A stretch of DNA of 12,047 nt from Methanobacterium_C sp963845285 (GCA_963845285.1 CAWJRO010000020.1:1-12047); one strand, 5' to 3'; positions 1-6,367 are shown, counted from the first letter of the stretch. Made by a program: numbers and translations. Notes: generated by a model from the sequence alone, not told the origin.

Positions 1-127
1 TTTTTGTTTGGCGTTCCTTTAGTAGATTTTATAAACTTATTTTATGAAATAAGCCGTTTTATACAGATTAGTTAGTAAAAATTCCGGATATAATCCTATT
101 TTGGATAAAAATTCATATTATTTTAGA

Positions 128-164
128 ATTGATATTTAGATAATAGGATTGATAGTTAGATAAT
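128..164. repeat. Imperfect direct repeat, 20-bp period
   Basis: ATTGATATTTAGATAAT (128-144) recurs as ATTGATAGTTAGATAAT (148-164), with 16 of 17 bases identical. The 20-bp period is about two helical turns, so a dimeric regulator could meet both copies on one DNA face. The position, about 80 bp before the exporter start, fits an operator. This is inference, and in such AT-rich DNA a chance repeat is possible. Confidence 0.4.
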
Positions 165-168
165 CTTT

Positions 169-201
169 GTTGGATTGGTGATAAGTTATCGAACCTCCAA
201 C
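169..201 (+). other. Bulged hairpin before the LysE remnant
   Basis: GTTGGA (169-174) pairs with TCCAAC (196-201), GGT (177-179) with ACC (193-195), and GATA (180-183) with TATC (187-190). The loop is 3 nt, with 2-nt bulges on opposite strands (175-176 and 191-192). The fold is visible in the sequence. Its role is unknown: structured 5' leader, operator, or end of an upstream transcript. Confidence 0.4.
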
Positions 202-241
202 TTAAATATCTGAAAATATTATATTAAAGAATAAGATAATT

Positions 242-622
242 GTGATACAATTGATTGAAATAATTTTATTTACATTGACATCTTTTGTAGTGGGATTATC
301 CGGATCCTTGGTTCCAGGTCCAATGCTAACTGTTACCATAACAGATTCACTGAAAAAAGGGTTTAAAGCCGGGCCTCTCATTGTTTTAGGACATGTTATG
401 GCCGAACTAACTCTGGTCATACTGATCATTGGAGGTCTTAGCGGGTTAATCGGTTCAAAAACCGCAACTATGTTCATAGGAATCTTTGGAGGCCTTACCC
501 TAATGGTTATGGGTTACAAGACTGCAAGATCCACCGAAAAAATTTCAGAAGTTTTTAGACAAAAATGTCTAATTATACTAAAATTCATTAAAGTTTTTTT
601 AAATAGATTTGTACCTGTATAA
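242..622 (+). pseudogene. Truncated LysE/RhtB-family exporter
   Basis: The first half reads as a LysE/RhtB-type amino-acid or metabolite exporter of the cytoplasmic membrane. Residues 5-25 form a first membrane helix ending in the family motif G-S-L-V-P-G-P (21-27). The conserved loop with G40-F-K-A-G44 follows, then helices near 46-70 and 76-93. Family members run about 200-215 residues with five to six helices. Here the family pattern stops near residue 100 and is replaced by an unrelated tail ending at 126. No C-terminal half, including the usual N-P motif region, was found in any frame of the following 700 bp, so I read this as a 3'-truncated, probably non-functional gene. The start is GTG at 242, because an in-frame stop lies at 203-205 and no other start is available. 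There is no clear ribosome binding site. Confidence 0.75.
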
Positions 623-1345
623 TTAATTTACTTCTATTAACTATTTTTTAAACCACAGAAACACAAAACTTTTTATCAGAATAATCAAATCAAGTTAAGG
701 CACCAAAATTGAAGAAAAGCTCATTTTTAACCATTACATTACATGTAACATTTTATTTATTATAGTTTTGCCCTATAAATGAGGGATATTTTTAAGTATC
801 TTATTTAAACAGAATTAAACATGAAGATCATGGAAAGTAAGCGTTCTAAAAGCTTTTTTTAGTAGGACGACGCTTGACAATGTATAGCGATGGATTTTTA
901 CAATGACAAAACGTTTTGCTTATGCAATCTACTAATTTTTATTAAGTTAAAACAAGAAATAATACGCTTATTAAAATGTGATCAAATGTTAAAAACTATG
1001 AAAACTTATCAGATTTATAGCATTTGGTTATACATGTGTTACCCATTTTTTTAGTAGTTTTGATACTTTAAGTTAAAAGATAGTCATTTATTTCATACTT
1101 TACCTACCTTAACTTGCTTTATTCTATTTTTATTTAAAGGCATCTCATTTTATTACAGTTAGCTTCATTTATTTGATATGTTTATAACTATTCATATCAT
1201 TTAATTATAACTTCTGTTAATTTAAGTTAAGCTATATTATTTTAGAAAAGATCACTTGAATAAATGGATCCACGATTCATTAAAATCACTTGCTTGAACG
1301 AGTTTATGCCCTTAATTTAACTTTTTATTCATCCATTAAAGTTTA
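623..1345. other. Long AT-rich region without a convincing gene
   Basis: No ORF here has protein-like composition. Visible structure: a 10-bp palindrome TTACATGTAA (739-748); a hairpin with arms AAGCGT/ACGCTT (839-844, 870-875) and inner arms CTAAAA/TTTTAG; the exact repeat TTTTTTTAGTAG (854-865 and 1046-1057); and TTAAGTTAA at 942-950, 1068-1076 and 1222-1230. AAGTTAA or its complement occurs twice more (692-698, 1109-1115). The region probably arose when the 3' half of the exporter gene was lost. It may hold decayed mobile DNA or a small RNA, but nothing proves either. Confidence 0.5.
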
Positions 1346-2200
1346 TCAAAGACTTAAAGCCGTCACAATCCCAATCAACCACTGTGAAACACCAAATAAC
1401 ACAAAAGCCAACACAAGCATGAACCAAAAACCATTCTTAGTTTTTAAATCAATTGGAACGATTTTATTGAGTTTATCCGGGAATAGGTAAACACTTTGAA
1501 TCAGAAAACCAATTATAATCATGAACAATGCAGCTTCCAAAGAAGGAGATCCTTTAGTGAAGTGTAACTGTATTCCTGAAAATCCAGCACCTACTGTAAA
1601 CAAACCCAAACTGGCTGATATAAGCCAGTATGAAATAGGCATGTAACCAAAACTTTTAATTTCCACTTCCATCTCTTCATCATCAGAAAACATATGCGCT
1701 ATTTCAGGCATAGCTTCCTTTTTAGACTTTATCTCCTTATGAACATTAATACTATCATCACTGAAAGTTTTAATCCGCAAAAACATAACTATAATAGGAT
1801 AAACCAACGCAATAGCTCCCCCTAACCCAAACCATAAATTACCTGATGTTAAACCCAATGCCAACATTAAAAAGAAAAACATTGGGGATGCAAGAGTAAA
1901 TAAAATTACATAACCCTGATATGAAAGTTGAAATGGAGATTTAACCGGTTGTATCACATATTTCTTATTTAATATGTCCCAATAACAAGTATAAATATAA
2001 TTAGTTAATATAAGAGGGCAAAGAGCTAAAAAGAAAGGTAAATAGTTTAAATGCATTAAAAAATTTACGAATACAAAACTTAAAGCATAAAAAAACAACA
2101 GTAAAATAAAAGAAGAAGCTAAAAATTGAACTTTTCTTTCATCTTTATTCAATTCAGATGGCACTTTAAAAATAATTTCAGAAAATTTTCTTCTTCCCAT
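1346..2200 (-). CDS. Polytopic membrane protein of unknown function
   Basis: I do not recognise the family of this 284-residue protein. Hydrophobic segments near residues 24-48, 53-71, 96-116, 121-141, 188-208, 221-240 and 257-281 predict about seven membrane helices. An acidic, lysine-rich soluble loop lies at about 146-185 (S-D-D-E-E-M-E-V-E at 172-180). The basic N-terminus (MGRRK) suggests a cytoplasmic start. ATG at 2200 is supported by AGGTG five bases upstream. The gene begins 22 bp after the end of the secreted toxin-like remnant and on the same strand, so co-transcription is likely. No transporter or enzyme motif is visible. By position it could be an immunity or processing partner of the upstream secreted protein, but that is speculation. 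It may equally be an unrelated lineage-specific membrane protein. Confidence 0.75.
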   Translation of the reverse strand: MGRRKFSEIIFKVPSELNKDERKVQFLASSFILLLFFYALSFVFVNFLMHLNYLPFFLALCPLILTNYIYTCYWDILNKKYVIQPVKSPFQLSYQGYVILFTLASPMFFFLMLALGLTSGNLWFGLGGAIALVYPIIVMFLRIKTFSDDSINVHKEIKSKKEAMPEIAHMFSDDEEMEVEIKSFGYMPISYWLISASLGLFTVGAGFSGIQLHFTKGSPSLEAALFMIIIGFLIQSVYLFPDKLNKIVPIDLKTKNGFWFMLVLAFVLFGVSQWLIGIVTALSL

Positions 2201-2222
2201 TTAAACACCTATTTACCCTAAG

Positions 2223-3095
2223 TTATAACGAATTACTATAGGCACTAATGTTATTATATGTTGTGGATGTGTATTTGCCGCTATTTGGATTATAATCATT
2301 TACCAACGTTGAAGCCGTGTCGGAACCAAACGTAACAAGCCCATTTTGGACAGCATCCTTTCGTGAATTACCAAAAACTGTTCTTACAACTCTTTGTGTG
2401 TTTCCATAATTAACATATTCTTCACTGTATACAAAACCTGTGGAATCCTTAGTACCTATTTTCGTTGGTATGGCTGTGATTACATTTGTTTCAGACCTAG
2501 TTGAAATAGTATTAACTACCGATCTAAAACCATTAGACGTGACATAATTTACAGTTAAATCCCCTGCAACACCACTTTCACCAATAAAAGGTATTGCAGC
2601 AGTACTCACACTTAAAGCAAAAGTTGCTGCTCTTTGATTAGTATATCCCTCATTCAAATGAGAAGCATAATAATCACCCAAAACACCTATTCCAATTAGG
2701 CCAATTGCTGCAAGAGCTATCCATCCTGGAGGGCCACAACAAACCAATATTGCCACTCCAGCAGATATTGCAATTCCACTTCCTATACTAATAGCATTAT
2801 CTGTACCGAATTTTGATACATAATTACCAACATCATCCGCCAGGGTTGTCTGATAATTAGAGTAGCAGTAAGCACCACTGTAACCATTAACCGTGTTTAT
2901 ATCACTTACAATACCAGTTACTGAATCATAAACCATTATCAAACTATTATTACCAACAGCTTTTATTATAGTGAATCTATTCTGTTCAAATGTATCAAAC
3001 GGTGTGCCGTTCATGAATGCATTACCCATATCCACCAATACAGAACCATTTACTCCGGTAAATGTGGAGTTAGATTGATAATTAAATCCTAAATA
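2223..3095 (-). pseudogene. 5'-truncated secreted protein with Gly-rich hydrophobic hairpin
   Basis: The open frame runs from just after an in-frame TAA (3096-3098) to the stop at 2223. No ATG or GTG occurs before residue 4 of the TTG-initiated version (TTG at 3038), and the 19 codons upstream of that TTG still read like protein, so the 5' end is probably lost. The TTG has only a distant GGAG, and the ATG at codon 4 has GGTGG too close. Numbered from the TTG: residues 22-60 resemble a beta-rich domain (F-T-I-I-K, then V-Y-D-S-V-T-G at 36-42), possibly the end of a C39-like peptidase fold, which is a weak guess. Residues 83-121 form two glycine-rich hydrophobic helices separated by C-C-G-P-P-G (100-105). 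A-A-I-P-F-I-G (147-153) follows, then a polar Ser/Thr/Asn-rich tail. Several N-x-S/T sequons suggest an extracellular protein. The hairpin recalls pore-forming bacteriocins and polymorphic toxins, but homology is unproven. The 7-helix membrane protein follows 22 bp downstream. Confidence 0.6.
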
Positions 3096-3183
3096 TTACA
3101 ACCAATCTTCGGGAGAGGATAAACAATCCCAGGAAATATGATTAACAAAAAAACTTTAAATTAAAATATTCAAATGACTACTC

Positions 3184-3702
3184 TCATGGTGGTGATGTAT
3201 CTAGTACTGAGGTCAAATATATTGTTGTTTTGTATGTATCCGGAGCTGTTCCATAGGGTAATTTAAAGTAAAGGTTTAAAAAAAGACCATTTTGATCCAT
3301 TTTATTAAGGTTATTTACTTTAACATAAGCCCCTGAAAAACTGGTTTTCTCATCGTTTGCTCCAGGCACATCAAAACCTAAATTTGAAATACTTAGATTT
3401 TGTGATGTTTTTTGACCTATGAAATCTCCACTAGCCCTAACCCAAAATTCAGAATTAGTATTTGAAAAGCTTTTGATATGAAGTCCTTTAACTGTTTCAC
3501 TATCATCAGATGATAAATTTCCCATATTTATCATTGAGAAATCTTCATTACCTGACCCTGTTGAAATTGAGTTGGTTTCAGGTACCACTATATTTACACT
3601 TTGGGTTGAAACGGATGAATTTACTGCAAATGTGGGTAAAACACTGCATAGCACAATGAAAAAAAGGAAAATAAATCCCAATACTTTGTGTGTGTTACTC
3701 AT
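3184..3702 (-). CDS. Small secreted beta-rich surface protein
   Basis: This 172-residue protein has a clear signal peptide: a charged start, hydrophobic core at 7-22 (L-G-F-I-F-L-F-F-I-V-L), and probable cleavage after T-F-A (24-26). The mature part is Ser/Thr/Asn-rich with alternating hydrophobic residues and sequons at N28, N62 and N102. Its end, L-P-Y-G-T-A-P-D-T-Y-K-T-T-I-Y-L-T (148-164), resembles the final strands of WxL-like and other cell-surface beta-sandwich domains (pattern P-x-G-T-x-P-x-T-Y). I cannot assign a named family. It probably sits in or on the pseudomurein wall or is released. ATG at 3702 has GAGGT six bases upstream. The next genes on this strand are the toxin-like remnant and the membrane protein. 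The upstream promoter region is strongly palindromic. Confidence 0.8.
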   Translation of the reverse strand: MSNTHKVLGFIFLFFIVLCSVLPTFAVNSSVSTQSVNIVVPETNSISTGSGNEDFSMINMGNLSSDDSETVKGLHIKSFSNTNSEFWVRASGDFIGQKTSQNLSISNLGFDVPGANDEKTSFSGAYVKVNNLNKMDQNGLFLNLYFKLPYGTAPDTYKTTIYLTSVLDTSPP

Positions 3703-3712
3703 GTTGTTACCT

Positions 3713-3780
3713 CATACTCTGTATGAATATTGTCTTCACAAAGTAATAAATTTTTATTGATATTTTGTGAGTATATTCAC
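3713..3780 (-). promoter_or_regulatory. Palindrome-rich promoter of the secreted protein gene
   Basis: On the minus strand, AAATTTATTAC (about 3744-3754) is a plausible TATA element. It lies inside a nested dyad: TCACAAA (3736-3742) with TTTGTGA (3764-3770), and AATAAA (3745-3750) with TTTATT (3753-3758). A second dyad, GTGAGTATATTCAC (3767-3780), is palindromic except for one base pair. CATAC-TCT-GTATG (3713-3725) lies between the promoter and the ribosome binding site. The arrangement suggests repressor sites over the basal promoter. The binding protein is unknown. Confidence 0.45.
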
Positions 3781-3920
3781 ATTGGGAAAAATCTTGTATG
3801 AAAAAAGATTTAAAACATGATAAATTTGTATTTAACGATTATTTTTAACATTTTTACGAATTAAAAGTATAATTAACCCATTTGAATCTGAATGAAGAAT
3901 AAAGCAAGCTGAAATTAAAA

Positions 3921-3940
3921 TAAAAATATATTTTTTATAG
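3921..3940 (+). promoter_or_regulatory. Likely TATA region of the HAD gene
   Basis: AAATATAT (about 3925-3932) and TTTTATAG (3933-3940) are the only good TATA-like elements upstream of the HAD gene. Transcription would begin about 25 bp downstream, at roughly 3953-3963. That leaves a 5' leader of about 75-85 nt before the HAD start. Confidence 0.4.
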
Positions 3941-3961
3941 TTATAGGATTAGGAGATATAG

Positions 3962-3994
3962 ATGCATCAAATACCTCATAAAACAAAACCATAA
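3962..3994 (+). CDS. Possible 10-residue leader peptide
   Basis: ATG at 3962 opens a 10-codon frame (MHQIPHKTKP) ending with TAA at 3992-3994. It is preceded at good spacing by AGGAG (3951-3955), the best ribosome binding site in this stretch. The HAD start 42 bp downstream has no recognisable site. It may therefore be a translated leader linked to HAD expression, or AGGAG may be fortuitous. Very short frames occur by chance, so confidence is low. Confidence 0.25.
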   Translation: MHQIPHKTKP

Positions 3995-4008
3995 TTTTAA
4001 GACTGGGA

Positions 4009-4026
4009 ATCAATAACATTATTGAT
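4009..4026 (+). promoter_or_regulatory. 18-bp palindrome just before the HAD start
   Basis: ATCAATAACATTATTGAT has 8-bp perfect arms around a central CA. In RNA it would form a 7-bp stem with a 4-nt loop ending 9 nt before the HAD start. In DNA it is a good operator candidate downstream of the likely transcription start. Confidence 0.45.
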
Positions 4027-4035
4027 GTTGATAAA

Positions 4036-4833
4036 ATGGATAATATGAAAGCTGTTGTCTTTGATAATTCAGGTACCCTTATAGAAAGGTACAGGGCCAT
4101 TAAATACATTAAAACAGGCGCTATCTGTGATGATGTAAGTTCAATTGATATAGTGGACTACGATAACAAAAGAGCCCTTGTTGTTATTCAGACAGACCCA
4201 TCCACATGCATAAGAAAAGCCAGACCGGACCAGACAATCCATCATTTTCTTAAAAAGAATCTGGTAATGTTTGATATTAGTTATTCAGCTGCAGACGTGG
4301 ATAAAAATGGCCTTTTAGATGTCCTTAAAGATGATAAAGCCCTTATAAAAGATCTGCAGGACACACTAAATGCCGTGATCGATAAAAAATACAATGTGCA
4401 GATATGCAGTGGATCCGGTTTCATAGCCAATATTGAAGAGGGTAAAATTGAGTTCACAATAACTTCCGGGGGAAGAGTATTTAAAGAAGTCCGAGAGGTC
4501 ATTAATGAGCTAAAAAATAGAGGTATTGAGATTTTTGTAGCATCAGGAGACAGGCAGGGTTCGCTTCAAAAACTTGCAGAATATGTGGGAATTCCAGAAG
4601 AAAATGTTTTCGGCACTGCAGATACCAAAAGAAAAAGGGAAATTGTTAGGAATCTCAAGAAAAAATACAAAGTTATGATGGTTGGAAATGATTTAAACGA
4701 TGTACTTGCACTTGAAGAAGCAAATATTGGTGTTTTAACACTTCAACAGGATAAAGAAGTAAATAAAAAGGTTTACGATGCCGCAGACTTTGTGGTGGAC
4801 AACATAAAAGAAGTTCTTGAAATTGATTTTTAG
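4036..4833 (+). CDS. HAD phosphatase, soluble P-type-ATPase-like (MJ0968 type)
   Basis: This is a 265-residue haloacid-dehalogenase-superfamily protein of the soluble P-type-ATPase-like group, closely resembling M. jannaschii MJ0968. That protein has the core of a P-type ATPase without membrane helices and was described as a phosphatase. The physiological substrate is unknown. Motif I is F9-D10-N-S-G-T14: D10 is the phosphoryl acceptor, and S12 replaces the second Asp of typical HAD phosphatases, as in the DKTGT of P-type ATPases. Motif II is V-A-S170-G-D, motif III a lysine near K198/K200, and motif IV V-G-N-D219-x-N-D222. Two starts are possible, ATG at 4036 and ATG at 4045. MJ0968 alignment slightly favours 4045 (M-K-A-V-V-F-D), and neither has a strong ribosome binding site. 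The gene is monocistronic and converges on the DUF362 gene. Confidence 0.85.
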   Translation: MDNMKAVVFDNSGTLIERYRAIKYIKTGAICDDVSSIDIVDYDNKRALVVIQTDPSTCIRKARPDQTIHHFLKKNLVMFDISYSAADVDKNGLLDVLKDDKALIKDLQDTLNAVIDKKYNVQICSGSGFIANIEEGKIEFTITSGGRVFKEVREVINELKNRGIEIFVASGDRQGSLQKLAEYVGIPEENVFGTADTKRKREIVRNLKKKYKVMMVGNDLNDVLALEEANIGVLTLQQDKEVNKKVYDAADFVVDNIKEVLEIDF

Positions 4834-4880
4834 ATGTTTAAGATTTATTTAGTTTATCTAAGCATTTAGTTTATTTTTGA
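4834..4880 (+). terminator. Probable U-rich terminator after the HAD gene
   Basis: TAGAT (4832-4836) and ATCTA (4857-4861) can pair around a T-rich stretch, and several T-rich runs follow (to about 4878). Archaeal termination needs mainly T-tracts, so this is a plausible but unproven terminator. Confidence 0.3.
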
Positions 4881-4927
4881 TGGTGATTAATTAACTTTGG
4901 GAACATAACCTTCTTTTATCATAATTA

Positions 4928-5034
4928 GAGGCTGTCTCATGATTACTTTTGACATATATAATTTTGCTTATTTTTGAATTTAAAGCTTTATTTACCCTTA
5001 TTTTTTTGCAAATTTTGAACTATGAGACATCATC
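4928..5034. mobile_element. 107-bp MITE-like element with 5-bp target duplication
   Basis: The left end GAGGCTGTCTCAT (4928-4940) matches the complement of the right end ATGAGACATCATC (5022-5034) at 10 of 13 positions, with eight consecutive matches (TGTCTCAT). Direct AATTA copies flank the element exactly (4923-4927 and 5035-5039), as expected for a target-site duplication. It has no coding capacity. GAGGCTGTCT-type ends occur on several IS families, so it is probably a non-autonomous derivative mobilised by a transposase elsewhere in the genome. The neighbouring IS has unrelated ends (GAGAATTTCTAT). Because the surroundings are AT-rich, AATTA alone would be weak evidence. Its exact placement at both ends strengthens the case. 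Confidence 0.55.
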
Positions 5035-5041
5035 AATTAAA

Positions 5042-5045
5042 AAGA
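5042..5045. repeat. Left target-site duplication (AAGA) of the IS
   Basis: AAGA directly abuts the left terminal repeat and recurs at 6260-6263 next to the right one. A 4-bp duplication agrees with the IS5 group. Confidence 0.7.
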
Positions 5046-5057
5046 GAGAATTTCTAT
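5046..5057 (+). repeat. Left terminal inverted repeat of the IS
   Basis: GAGAATTTCTAT is the exact complement of 6248-6259. It marks the element end downstream of the transposase stop codon. Confidence 0.8.
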
Positions 5058-5168
5058 TTACTTCGTTTTTTTATTTTGGGTTTTAGTTTATCTTGTTATT
5101 GTAATGGGTTTTTCTGGGTTTTGATTTATTTTTGTCTTTTTTTTAGTGTTTTTAGTATGTTTTAGTAA

Positions 5169-6134
5169 CTATTTGATGATAGCGTTCGCTAGTTCGTCTG
5201 ATTTATAGGTTAGGGTGTTTAGTTGTAGTAAGTTGTAGCTGAGGCAGTTGAATATGTTTCGGGTGTGGTTTCGGAAGATGGTGGTGAGTTTTGTGTGGCC
5301 GGAGTGGAATATGGTTTTAATTACTGCATAGGGCCGTTCTCCTGGTGATCTTTTGCATGATATTCTTTTATTTCGCATTTTATCACGTATTCTCAGTGGA
5401 TGGCCGCGTGTGGCTCGGTTCATAGTGGCATTGTGGCCTTTGCATTGTCCTCCAAAGTACCCGCGGTCACGATACATGATTTCATCAGGTTGGGATAAGT
5501 CAATTTGACTATCATGTACTTTAGCAGTGGTTGTTTCTAATTCACGTATCAATTCATATTCCATATCCATTTTTGTGTGCAATTTGTATCCAAAACTGGA
5601 TTTATTTCCTTTTTTAGTCCAGGTCCCATCTTTGCTGCGTCGAGTTTTAGCATTAGGTCCACGTGGTTCATCAACCTTTTTATGACCAGGATCAGCTGTG
5701 ATAAATGTGGCATCCTGAATCACACCTTCTTTAACCTTTAAACCTTTACTGTCAATTTGTCTTTGTAATTCCGTCCATATTTCCTTGTCTTTACCTGTTT
5801 GACTCAATATTTCTCTGAAAGACCAGACCGTTGCACGGTCTGGTATAACTTCAGGAAATCCTAAAAACTTCCTAAAAGAAATACGGTCCGTAGCCTGCCT
5901 TTCAAGTTCGGGATCAGATAAACCGTACCATGATTGTAAAACCAACATCTTAACCATTACTACTTCATCATTGTTAGGTCTACCACCACGTTCTGTTTGG
6001 TTATCATACATTTCCCGAATGATTGGCCGAAAAACCTCCCAATCAATCAAAGGTTCAACCTCAGCCAACTTATCACCCAACCGTTCCACACGAGCATACT
6101 CCTTATTCAAGAGATAATCATCAAACGACTTCAT
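5169..6134 (-). CDS. IS5-family DDE transposase
   Basis: This 321-residue protein is of normal length for an IS5-family transposase. The N-terminal part (about 35-110) is the DUF772-like helical DNA-binding region, with the signature W70-Y-G-L-S-D-P-E-L-E-R-Q and D84-R-I-S-F-R-K-F. The catalytic DDE triad is D141 (Q-D-A-T-F-I), D223 (Y-R-D-R-G-Y-F-G) and E266 (P-G-E-R-P-Y-A-V-I-K). These have the usual IS5 context, including the R/K-rich insert at 158-180 and G-Y-K-L-H before strand two. The enzyme would cut and rejoin the element's ends. ATG at 6134 has AGGA five bases upstream and a TATA element inside the IS. No frameshift or stop breaks the gene, so activity is plausible. Confidence 0.9.
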   Translation of the reverse strand: MKSFDDYLLNKEYARVERLGDKLAEVEPLIDWEVFRPIIREMYDNQTERGGRPNNDEVVMVKMLVLQSWYGLSDPELERQATDRISFRKFLGFPEVIPDRATVWSFREILSQTGKDKEIWTELQRQIDSKGLKVKEGVIQDATFITADPGHKKVDEPRGPNAKTRRSKDGTWTKKGNKSSFGYKLHTKMDMEYELIRELETTTAKVHDSQIDLSQPDEIMYRDRGYFGGQCKGHNATMNRATRGHPLRIRDKMRNKRISCKRSPGERPYAVIKTIFHSGHTKLTTIFRNHTRNIFNCLSYNLLQLNTLTYKSDELANAIIK

Positions 6135-6157
6135 AATATTCCTATACTCTTAATAAG

Positions 6158-6168
6158 ATATAAAACTA
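6158..6168 (-). promoter_or_regulatory. TATA element of the transposase gene
   Basis: On the minus strand AGTTTTATATC lies about 25-30 bp before the transposase start. It would give a transcript starting nearly at the ATG, and it is carried within the IS. Confidence 0.45.
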
Positions 6169-6247
6169 TCGTAAATTCATTATACACCTACTAAACAGAG
6201 AATAACATCAACCAACAAACATTAAAACCAAAAAATCAAAAAGGTTT

Positions 6248-6259
6248 ATAGAAATTCTC
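6248..6259 (-). repeat. Right terminal inverted repeat of the IS
   Basis: ATAGAAATTCTC is the exact complement of the left repeat. The AAGA target duplication follows at 6260-6263. Confidence 0.8.
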
Positions 6260-6302
6260 AAGAGTTTAAGCTTGAATTTAAAATTGCATGCCTTATTTAT
6301 TA

Positions 6303-6367
6303 TTTCTACAGTGGAAAATTGTAAAAAAATAAACTCATATGTATCAGATTTTTTTCTACAGTAGAAA
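6303..6367. promoter_or_regulatory. Two TTTCTACAGTRGAAA palindromes 50 bp apart
   Basis: TTTCTACAGTGGAAA (6303-6317) and the perfect odd palindrome TTTCTACAGTAGAAA (6353-6367) share 14 of 15 bases. They look like operator boxes, yet the region (6260-6500) holds no gene and lies behind the 3' end of the DUF362 gene. Their function is unknown. Confidence 0.4.

Larger units (their letters stand above)
1..241. other. Gene-free upstream region of the LysE remnant
   Basis: No supportable gene is seen here. It holds a 7-bp-arm hairpin (CTTATTT, loop TATG, AAATAAG, 36-53), which could be the end of a transcript entering from the left, a pair of direct repeats (128-164) and a bulged hairpin (169-201). 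These lie just before the truncated exporter gene and are listed separately. Confidence 0.5.
5046..6259 (-). mobile_element. Complete IS5-family insertion sequence (1214 bp)
   Basis: The element is bounded by 12-bp perfect inverted repeats, GAGAATTTCTAT at 5046-5057 and its complement at 6248-6259, flanked by 4-bp direct repeats AAGA. Beyond the perfect repeats both ends stay similar for about 30 more bases, each showing a T-rich run followed by GGTTTTA or GGGTTTTA. These could be subterminal transposase sites. It encodes one intact transposase on the minus strand, so it looks autonomous and recently inserted. It sits in the intergenic space between the convergent HAD and DUF362 genes, 11 bp from the MITE-like element, and interrupts no visible gene. 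Confidence 0.85.

Noticed and set aside
169..201. Bulge-helix-bulge motif of a split tRNA or intron
   Set aside because: The bulges are 2 nt and the helix between them is 3 bp, not the 3-nt bulges and 4-bp helix of the canonical form, and no tRNA arms or T-loop are found nearby.
839..875. Hairpin as an intrinsic terminator or small RNA
   Set aside because: The stem is interrupted by a large asymmetric internal loop and its T-run is in the loop side rather than after it, so a classical terminator is unlikely.
1290..1490. 66-codon plus-strand ORF
   Set aside because: It overlaps the 3' end of the membrane protein gene antisense and has no supporting signal.
5046..6259. IS insertion interrupting a gene
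   Set aside because: Joining the flanks across one AAGA gives no reading frame with protein-like content; the site is a convergent 3' intergenic gap.
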